Source of the DNA: an uncultured Eubacteriales bacterium
GTDB taxonomy: Bacteria > Bacillota > Clostridia > Christensenellales > Aristaeellaceae
Reading direction: 5' to 3'
Assembly (NCBI GenBank): GCA_902761755.1
Contig: CACWLP010000012.1
Span: forward strand, 1-50,958
DNA: 50,958 bases
The translations under genes were made by a program, and so were the position numbers. Below the pieces are notes generated by a model. It ran no database searches and was not told where the DNA came from. It saw only the letters and a program-made list of their open reading frames with translations. The stretch's first letter is position 1. Each line of letters starts with the position of its first letter. Shown here in pieces: positions 45,305 through 50,958 of this stretch.

Positions 45305-45606
45305 CAGGGGCTGTTGCACAGCCCCTTCGATCAAATGGATCCTCCATTTGATCGACATAAAACGCCTTTTCCTCTCGTCCCTGCGGGACTCCCGAGCGGA
45401 AAAGGGCATGCTCTGCTTTAGCAAAAATGCTCCTCGCAGCGCACAGGTCGCTGCTGCGGATTATACTTGGAGGGGCTGCGACCCCTCCAAACCATCCCGG
45501 GATTCTTCGATTTTCCGGTATTCACTGTTGCTCATTCTTCTATGAGAACTAATATTCCTGTAAACAAAGAGGCTGTTGCAGATTGGCTTTACGCAACAGC
45601 CCCTTT
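45305..45606. mobile_element. MITE-like element with terminal inverted repeats
   Basis: AGGGGCTGTTGC near the left end and GCAACAGCCCCT at the right end form 12 bp terminal inverted repeats about 300 bp apart. Internal palindromes include GATCAAATGGA/TCCATTTGATC and TTGGAGGGG/CCCCTCCAA. No transposase frame and no clear target duplication are visible. GGCTGTTGC-type ends occur in several IS families, so it may be a non-autonomous derivative or a decayed insertion. Confidence 0.5.
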
Positions 45607-45607
45607 T
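45571..45607 (+). terminator. Terminator-like hairpin at the right end of the element
   Basis: AGGCTGTTGC and GCAACAGCC arms followed by CCTTTTT. It could end uxaC transcripts that run through the element. Confidence 0.65.
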
Positions 45608-45903
45608 TGGATTCTGCATGCCCATATCCTGCCGGAATAAACATGCAGCGCAAATGATTGCAAAATGAAAACCTGCCGCGAGGGGCGCAGCAGGCTTCCA
45701 AGGATAAAATAAAGCCGCAGGCGGCGTCTGGGCCGAGGGGGCAGCCGTCAACGCGGCGCCTGCGAACGCCTTGGCATAAGAGGACAGTTACATCTTATTG
45801 CGGCATTGTGTCATTTTTGTGTCACCGATAAGTCAAAAATTATGTATTGCGGTGCATAATCATGCGTTCCCGCGCCGTGGGCTCCGCTGCCCGGGCTTTT
45901 TTG

Positions 45904-45930
45904 TTAGCACTCTTTTTCACTGAGTGCTAA
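45904..45930 (+). promoter_or_regulatory. CIRCE operator (HrcA site) upstream of htpG
   Basis: A perfect TTAGCACTC-N9-GAGTGCTAA. This is the binding site of the heat-shock repressor HrcA. It lies 7 bp upstream of the -35 box of the htpG promoter. Confidence 0.97.
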
Positions 45931-45937
45931 TTTTCTG

Positions 45938-45966
45938 TTGCATTTTGCCCCGGCGCATGCTATAAT
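45938..45966 (+). promoter_or_regulatory. Promoter of htpG
   Basis: TTGCAT (45938-45943), 17 bp, perfect TATAAT (45961-45966). Confidence 0.88.
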
Positions 45967-46026
45967 AGCATCCGGCGGGGCGGGCGCGTCCCGCCGGACC
46001 ACGAGAAAACAGGAGGCAGACACACC

Positions 46027-47886
46027 ATGGAAACCAAGGGCAATATTTCCATCCATGCCCAAAACATCATGCCGGTGATCAAGCGCTGGCTGTATTCCGA
46101 CAAGGATATTTTCATCCGCGAGATGGTCAGCAACGGCTGCGACGCCATCACCAAGTATAAAATGCTCAAGGGCGAAACGGACGAGGATCTGCGCGTCACC
46201 GTCACCGTGGACAAGAAAGCGGGCGAGCTTCGCTTCACCGACAACGGCATCGGCATGACCGCGGAGGAAGTGGAAAAGTACATCAACCAGGTGGCCTTTT
46301 CCAGCGCCGAGGAATTTCTCAAGAATTATACCGGCGAAGACAAGGGCGGCATCATCGGCCATTTCGGCCTGGGCTTTTACTCCGCTTTTATGGCCGCCGA
46401 TAAGGTGACCATCGACACCCTGTCCTGGCAGGAGGGCGCCGCCCCCGTCATCTGGGAAAGCGAGGACGGAATGGCCTTCTCCATGCGTGACGGCGGCCGC
46501 ACCCAGCGCGGCACCACCGTGGTGCTGCACATCATGGACGACGAAAAGGAATTCCTGGACGGATACCGGGTCCGGGAGGTGCTGGAGCGCTACTGCGGGT
46601 ACATGAGCGTGCCCATTTACCTGGAGGATCTGAGCGAGGAAAAGCCCCCCAAGGAGGACGGCGAGGCCACCGGCACCGAGGAAGAGGAAAAAGCGAAGGC
46701 GGCCAAGCCCCTGAACGACACCCATCCCCTCTGGCTCAAGGCCCCCAAGGACTGCACCGAGGAAGAATACAAGGAAACCTACCGCAAGTTGTTCCACACC
46801 TTCGAAGAGCCCCTGTTCTGGGTGCACCTGAACGTGGATTACCCCTTCAACCTCAAGGGCATCCTCTATTTCCCCCGGATCAAGAAGGATTTCGGCGGCC
46901 AGGAAGGGGAAATCAAGCTGTTCAACCGCCAGGTGTTCGTGGCGGACAACATCAAGGAAGTGATCCCCGAGTTCCTGATGCTCCTCAAGGGCGTCATCGA
47001 CTGCCCGGACCTGCCCCTGAACGTCAGCCGTTCTTTCCTGCAGAACGACGGGTACGTGAAAAAGCTCTCCGCCCACATCACCAAAAAGGTGGCGGACAAG
47101 CTCAACGGCCTGTTCAGCACCGAGCGCAAGCAGTATGAAACCTATTGGGACGACATTCATCCCTTCGTGAAATACGGCTGCGTCCGGGACGCCAAGTTCT
47201 ACGACATGGTGAAGGGCAGCCTGCTGCTCAAGACCACTGCCGGCGAATACCTGACGCTGGAGGAATACGCCGCCCGCAACGAGGGCAAGACGGAGAAGAA
47301 GATCTATTACACCACCGAGGCCAGCCGCCAGGCGGCCGCCGTGGCCCTCTATACCGACAAAGGCATCGACGTGGCCGTGATGGACACCCTGATCGACATG
47401 AACTTCATGAGCTTCATGGAGTTCGGCGGCGGGGACAAGGGCGTGCAGTTCGTCCGGGTGGACGCGGACGTCAGCGGCCTTACCGAGGAAAGCGACGAGG
47501 GCAAGGACATCGACCAGGCCCAGATGGAAAAGCTGTTCCGGGACGCCCTGAACGATCAGGAGCTCACCGTGAAGATCGAGGCCCTCAGCGACCGCGCCCT
47601 GCCCGTGATGCTCACCGAAGAAGAGCAGATCCGCCGCTACAAGGAAATGAGCGCCGTGTACGGGCAGGCCTTCGATTTCCCCAGCAAGTACACCCTGATC
47701 CTCAACCGCCTCTGCCCCACCGTCCGCGCCCTGGCCGCCATGGAGGACGAAGACACCGCCAGGCTGCTGTGCAAACAGCTTTTCGACGTGGCCCGGCTTT
47801 CCTCCCGGCCCCTGGAAGCCGCCGACCTCAAGGACTTCATCGCCCGCAGCAACGAGCTGATTGCAAAGCTGGCGGAAAAGGCGTAA
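46027..47886 (+). CDS. htpG: Chaperone HtpG (Hsp90)
   Basis: A 619-residue Hsp90-family ATPase chaperone. The N-terminal ATP-lid motifs are IREMVSNGCDAITK near 31-44, DNGIGM near 75, and HFGLGFYS near 113. A middle domain (FNLKGILYFPRI, FNRQVFVADN, NVSRSFLQND) and the C-terminal dimerisation domain follow. An acidic charged segment (about 205-230) is the usual linker, with EEEEKAKAAK. Unlike the B. subtilis gene it lies behind a CIRCE element, so HrcA should repress it. AACAGGAGG precedes the start. Confidence 0.97.
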   Translation: METKGNISIHAQNIMPVIKRWLYSDKDIFIREMVSNGCDAITKYKMLKGETDEDLRVTVTVDKKAGELRFTDNGIGMTAEEVEKYINQVAFSSAEEFLKNYTGEDKGGIIGHFGLGFYSAFMAADKVTIDTLSWQEGAAPVIWESEDGMAFSMRDGGRTQRGTTVVLHIMDDEKEFLDGYRVREVLERYCGYMSVPIYLEDLSEEKPPKEDGEATGTEEEEKAKAAKPLNDTHPLWLKAPKDCTEEEYKETYRKLFHTFEEPLFWVHLNVDYPFNLKGILYFPRIKKDFGGQEGEIKLFNRQVFVADNIKEVIPEFLMLLKGVIDCPDLPLNVSRSFLQNDGYVKKLSAHITKKVADKLNGLFSTERKQYETYWDDIHPFVKYGCVRDAKFYDMVKGSLLLKTTAGEYLTLEEYAARNEGKTEKKIYYTTEASRQAAAVALYTDKGIDVAVMDTLIDMNFMSFMEFGGGDKGVQFVRVDADVSGLTEESDEGKDIDQAQMEKLFRDALNDQELTVKIEALSDRALPVMLTEEEQIRRYKEMSAVYGQAFDFPSKYTLILNRLCPTVRALAAMEDEDTARLLCKQLFDVARLSSRPLEAADLKDFIARSNELIAKLAEKA

Positions 47887-48006
47887 GATAAACAACGGGA
47901 GAAAGGGCAGCTTCCGCGTGATGCGCCTCGTCTTACGCAAAAGGCGGCTGTCAGCCGTCCGCGTATCATCAACACACCGTCAATCTTGTCAAAAGGAGAG
48001 AACAAA

Positions 48007-48828
48007 GTGAGCGAAGAATGCACCCATGACTGCTCCACCTGCAGCCTGAACTGCCCCAGCAAGGAAAAGCAGAGCCTGCTGGAAAAGCCCCACGCGGGCA
48101 CGAACATCAAAAAGGTCGTCGCCGTGATGAGCGGCAAGGGCGGCGTGGGCAAATCCATGGTGACGGCCATGCTGGCCGTGCTGGCCCAGCGGGCCGGCTA
48201 TAAAACCGCCGTGCTGGACGCCGACGTCACCGGCCCGTCCATCCCCAAGGCCTTCGGCATCCAGGAAAAGGCCATGGGCAACAGCGAAGGCATCCTGCCC
48301 GTGGTGAGCAAAACGGGCATCAAAATGATGAGCGTCAACCTGCTCCTGGAGGAGGAAACCGATCCGGTGGTGTGGCGCGGCCCCGTCATCGCCGGCACCG
48401 TCAAGCAGTTCTGGACCGACGTGCTCTGGGGCGATATCGACGTAATGTTCATCGACATGCCGCCGGGAACCGGCGACGTGCCCCTGACCGTATTCCAGTC
48501 CATCCCCGTGGACGCCGCCGTGGTGGTGACCACCCCCCAGGCGCTGGTGGGCATGATCGTGGAAAAGGCCATGAACATGGCCGGCATGATGAACGTGCCC
48601 GTGAAGGGCCTCATCGAGAACATGAGCTACGCTCTCTGCCCGGACTGCGGAAAGCACGTTCCGGTGTTCGGCGAAAGCCATGCCGAGGAGATCGCCGGCC
48701 GCTTCAATACCAAGGTGCTGGCCCGGCTGCCCATCAACGGGAAGCTGGCCGCCGCCTGCGACCAGGGGCTCATCGAGCTCTTCGACGGCGACTGGATGGA
48801 CGATGCCGTGCGGGAGATCCTGAAATAA
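48007..48828 (+). CDS. mrp: Mrp/NBP35-family Fe-S cluster carrier ATPase
   Basis: A 273-residue P-loop protein. The deviant Walker A SGKGGVGKS is at residues 42-50, DADVTGPSIPKAFG near 69, VIDMPPGTGD-like FIDMPPGTGD near 149 and a C-terminal CPDCGK (Cys211, Cys214) that holds a bridging [4Fe-4S] cluster. In addition the first 16 residues carry four Cys (5, 9, 12, 16), as in the NBP35 type. It delivers clusters to target apoproteins. The start is GTG at 48007, eight bases after AAAAGGAG; the longer reading begins before that site. Confidence 0.95.
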   Translation: MSEECTHDCSTCSLNCPSKEKQSLLEKPHAGTNIKKVVAVMSGKGGVGKSMVTAMLAVLAQRAGYKTAVLDADVTGPSIPKAFGIQEKAMGNSEGILPVVSKTGIKMMSVNLLLEEETDPVVWRGPVIAGTVKQFWTDVLWGDIDVMFIDMPPGTGDVPLTVFQSIPVDAAVVVTTPQALVGMIVEKAMNMAGMMNVPVKGLIENMSYALCPDCGKHVPVFGESHAEEIAGRFNTKVLARLPINGKLAAACDQGLIELFDGDWMDDAVREILK

Positions 48829-48845
48829 AAACACACAGACAAACG

Positions 48846-48886
48846 CGGGGGAACCGATCCGGAAAATCCGGAAAACGGTTCCCCCG
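48846..48886 (+). repeat. Palindromic 3'-end repeat, copy E5 (short form)
   Basis: CGGGGGAACCG (48846-48856) and CGGTTCCCCCG (48876-48886) around a CCGGAAAA-containing loop, 17 bp after the mrp stop codon. It retains only the first hairpin of the family. Confidence 0.7.
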
Positions 48887-48930
48887 TTACTTATTATGAA
48901 AACGGCACAGGCCGGATCAGCATCCGGAAG

Positions 48931-48956
48931 AAGGCTCAGGCAGCCTTTTCTTTTTT
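48931..48956 (+). terminator. Terminator of mrp
   Basis: AAGGCT (48931-48936) and AGCCTT (48942-48947), then TTCTTTTTT. Confidence 0.8.
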
Positions 48957-48970
48957 GTCAGGAACGATGC

Positions 48971-49756
48971 TTAGAATTTCCCGCCGTGGCCCGTATGGTG
49001 CGTGCCGGAAGACCCGGTAAAGCCGCCGTGGAAGCCGCCGCCTCCGCCGGGCCGCGAGCCGCTGGATTCCGTCTGGATGCGGCGGCGGGTGGTGGTGGTG
49101 TACAGGTAAATATCCTGGCTGGTATGCAGGCGGAAGGAGCCTTTCTGGATATAATTGGCCGCGCCTTTTTTCTTCCGCACGGATTTCATGCCGGAGCGCA
49201 TCGCGCCCGCGGTAACGGCGCCGCCGCCGGCGCCCAGCGCCGTCAGCAGCGGCAGCAGCCGCCCCGCCCGGCCTTCCGGCGTCACGGCGTTCAGCCGCGT
49301 CGCCACCATTTCCACAAATTTCTTCTCCGCCGCGTCGTAATCGTTCTTTTTCAGGATCGGCTTGATCTTATCCTCGATTTTCGTCAGCTCGCTATCGGAA
49401 AAGATTTTTTCCGCTGAGCCGGTATTCATGATGTAATAATCCCGGGTGGAGGGCACGATCAGCAGCATGATGCCGTCGTGGCCTTCCCCGTAGCCGTAGC
49501 CGCCGTAATCGTAATAATCCGCCGCGAAATCATAGGTGGTATAATTGCCGATGCCGTCGATGTTCAGGATCACCACGTCGAACTGATACTTTTCCCCGAT
49601 GTCTCGGATCTCCGCCGTCAGCGCCGCCACCGTGTCCGCCGACAGCACCTTCGCCTGATCCACCACCCGTTCCATTTCCGGATTCTCCGCCATCGCAGGC
49701 AGGGCGCACAGCAGGAGCGCCAGCAGGAACGCCGTCAGAATGAACGCTTTTTTCAT
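48971..49756 (-). CDS. TPM-domain secreted or membrane protein
   Basis: A 261-residue protein with a signal peptide (basic KK then a Leu-rich core, cleaved after ALPAMA near residue 23). Residues about 30-150 are a TPM domain (VVDQAKVLSADTVAALTAEI, KYQFDVVILNIDG, DGIMLLIVPSTRDYYI, KIFSDSELTKIEDKIKPIL). A short Leu/Gly/Ala-rich segment near 167-186 may cross the membrane. The tail is Gly/His/Ser-rich. TPM proteins are linked to photosystem II repair in plants and to membrane-protein stress in bacteria. Here it directly follows, with one base between, a zinc-ribbon membrane protein on the same strand. Confidence 0.9.
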   Translation of the reverse strand: MKKAFILTAFLLALLLCALPAMAENPEMERVVDQAKVLSADTVAALTAEIRDIGEKYQFDVVILNIDGIGNYTTYDFAADYYDYGGYGYGEGHDGIMLLIVPSTRDYYIMNTGSAEKIFSDSELTKIEDKIKPILKKNDYDAAEKKFVEMVATRLNAVTPEGRAGRLLPLLTALGAGGGAVTAGAMRSGMKSVRKKKGAANYIQKGSFRLHTSQDIYLYTTTTRRRIQTESSGSRPGGGGGFHGGFTGSSGTHHTGHGGKF

Positions 49757-49757
49757 T

Positions 49758-50855
49758 TCACAGCACCCCCATCTTCAGCAGCAGGTACAGCAGCCCCGTG
49801 CCGCCCGCGCCGATCCCCAGGGCGATGCCCAGCAGCCAGCCCCAGAATCTGCCTTTGTCCACCGGCAGATCGCCGATGAACCGGCCCGTCTGCCCGTTCA
49901 TGGCGAAGGTATAGATTTTGTCTTTCCAGCGGGTGTTGAGCATCCACACCGGCAGGAGCACCTGCCTTACCTGGCTGTGATGGAGCGATATGCGCGCCTG
50001 GGCGCGGCTCACCGTGGCGTACCCGTGCACGGTGCCCGCCATCACGGCGTTCACGCTGTCCCGGATGCGCTCGTTGGCCCGGGGCTCGCAGGCCGCGGCG
50101 TCCAGATCGTGGCGCTGGGCCTGGAAGCCGCTCAGATAACCCACATTGAAGGGCTGGGCCGCTTGCTGATCGAAGGGCTCGATGGCTTCCATCAGGGTAT
50201 CGTCCGCCTTCTGGGAGCCGTTCACCGGCACCTGGCTGAACGCCATGCTGCCGCCCCGGTGCAGAAGATAATGCTCCGTCCTGGTCACCATATACTGGCC
50301 TTCCCGGTGGGTATGGCTGCGGGTGGCGTTGTAGGTGCAGTCCGCCTCCGCGTCGGCCTGGAACAGCCAGAAGGGGATGTACACCCCCGTGATCTTTTCC
50401 AGCATGCCCCCGTTCAAAAATCCCCGGGGCAGCAGCTTTTTTCCGCTGCAGTGTTTTTTCAGGGCGGCGACGGCCTCTTCCTTGCTCTTCTGGAAGGGCA
50501 GCACGGCGTCCGGCCGGTACGCGCCCTCCAGCACGCCGGGCAGGATGGAGGGGCTTCCGCAGTATACGCAGGACGTGGCGGCGACCTCCGCGTCGGTAAC
50601 GATCTGCGCGCCGCAGGCTTCGCACCGGTATGCCCGCAGCGCGCCGCTTTCCACGCCGGAAAAGCCCGCGCTTTCCTGGGGCACCCAGTCCATCTGGTCG
50701 CCCTGGTCCTGCCAGGCCTGCGCCTCCGCCACGGCCTGCATGGTTTCCGGCGGGAAGGAATTGCCGCAGGACTCGCAGTGCAGCTGCTGGATATCGCTGG
50801 AAAACACCAGCGCGGCGCCGCAGCAGGGGCAGCGGTAACGGGATGCGGTCTGCAT
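49758..50855 (-). CDS. Zinc-ribbon membrane-anchored protein
   Basis: A 365-residue protein with two zinc ribbons at the N-terminus (CPCCG from Cys9, CESCG at Cys27 and Cys30; CEACG near 78, CVYCG near 96). It has a central alpha/beta region (GVYIPFWLFQADAEADCTY) and one C-terminal transmembrane helix near 340-363. This is the TFIIB-type zinc-ribbon group that often partners TPM proteins; its function is not known. AGGAGG precedes the start. The 100 bp upstream to the window edge is AT-rich; no convincing promoter was found. Confidence 0.88.
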   Translation of the reverse strand: MQTASRYRCPCCGAALVFSSDIQQLHCESCGNSFPPETMQAVAEAQAWQDQGDQMDWVPQESAGFSGVESGALRAYRCEACGAQIVTDAEVAATSCVYCGSPSILPGVLEGAYRPDAVLPFQKSKEEAVAALKKHCSGKKLLPRGFLNGGMLEKITGVYIPFWLFQADAEADCTYNATRSHTHREGQYMVTRTEHYLLHRGGSMAFSQVPVNGSQKADDTLMEAIEPFDQQAAQPFNVGYLSGFQAQRHDLDAAACEPRANERIRDSVNAVMAGTVHGYATVSRAQARISLHHSQVRQVLLPVWMLNTRWKDKIYTFAMNGQTGRFIGDLPVDKGRFWGWLLGIALGIGAGGTGLLYLLLKMGVL

Positions 50856-50958
50856 TTCAGCCTCCTACTACAATATATTTGGTTGGTATTTTTGACAGCC
50901 AGTCAGAAGACTAACCATCTTGTTGCCAAAGCTGTTAGAATGGGGAAGCATCGGTCTG

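Larger units (their letters stand above)
45292..46026. other. 735 bp intergenic region with repeats and htpG control
   Basis: Contains a mobile-element-like structure (45305-45606), then about 240 bp with several short palindromes and no convincing gene, then a CIRCE operator and the htpG promoter. An inverted repeat ATTATG/CATAAT lies at about 45840-45860. Confidence 0.7.

Noticed and set aside
45461-45751. A 96-codon minus-strand frame in the region before htpG
   Set aside because: It spans the element end, has no ribosome site and no family resemblance.

Overview
This window is a GC-rich bacterial chromosome segment with the hallmarks of an anaerobic, probably gut-dwelling, Clostridia-type Firmicute. 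The evidence is a T-box leader, a CIRCE element, the paired GlgC/GlgD ADP-glucose pyrophosphorylase with GlgA, a PadR-DUF1700/DUF4097 module, a DUF4364 protein, ferredoxin-dependent 2-oxoacid oxidoreductase subunits, Firmicutes-style AGGAGG ribosome sites and near-consensus sigma-A promoters. The order (Oscillospirales or Christensenellales-like) cannot be fixed from this sequence alone. No tRNA, complete rRNA, CRISPR array, phage or intact insertion sequence was found. The far left edge looks like the start of a stable-RNA transcript that leaves the window.

Layout. 1-300: strong minus-strand promoter and leader running off the left edge. 303-3564: a sugar-transfer ATP-grasp protein, a secreted peptidoglycan-binding protein and a membrane protein. 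3576-9840: the most interesting block. A minus-strand XRE-cupin-acyl-CoA synthetase fusion sits behind a T-box whose specifier reads as valine. It is divergent from a plus-strand operon of a P-loop NTPase, a 2[4Fe-4S] ferredoxin and the three other subunits of a VorB-type 2-oxoacid:ferredoxin oxidoreductase. 9956-11738: a split chromate-transporter pair and a small membrane-anchored protein. 12160-17413 (minus): phosphofructokinase, then an operon DUF4364-ispDF-SDR-HerA-like ATPase. 17596-19439: PadR regulator and a DUF1700/DUF4097 protein. 19679-24667 (minus): a radical SAM protein and glgC-glgD-glgA. 24904-32292: a 2,462-residue cyclic beta-1,2-glucan synthase-like enzyme. 32365-34797: Fe-S aldo/keto reductase, phosphodiester glycosidase and a membrane protein. 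35311-36528 (minus): argG. 36775-39332: homocysteine methyltransferase/MTHFR fusion and birA, convergent with queH. 39952-43829: a tight cluster of FRG-domain protein, threonine-aldolase-like enzyme, psuG, DUF5680 and uridine kinase. 43891-45291: uxaC. 46027-48828: htpG behind CIRCE, then mrp. 48971-50855 (minus): zinc-ribbon and TPM proteins.

How parts fit together. The T-box would raise synthesis of the acyl-CoA synthetase when charged tRNA (best reading tRNA-Val) runs short. With the neighbouring ferredoxin oxidoreductase this suggests a salvage route in which a short branched acid is activated to its CoA ester and reductively carboxylated to the 2-oxoacid precursor of the amino acid. That route is an inference. 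The glg genes make a storage-glycogen module, and the 2,462-residue enzyme next to them is a separate glucan synthase.

A family of palindromic repeats (3576-3776, 19464-19540, 34886-35293, 48846-48886) lies within about 5 to 25 bp after stop codons, in the orientation of the preceding gene. It seems to serve as a transcript-end structure. One copy, behind argG, has been opened in its loop by three tandem copies of a second, unrelated repeat.
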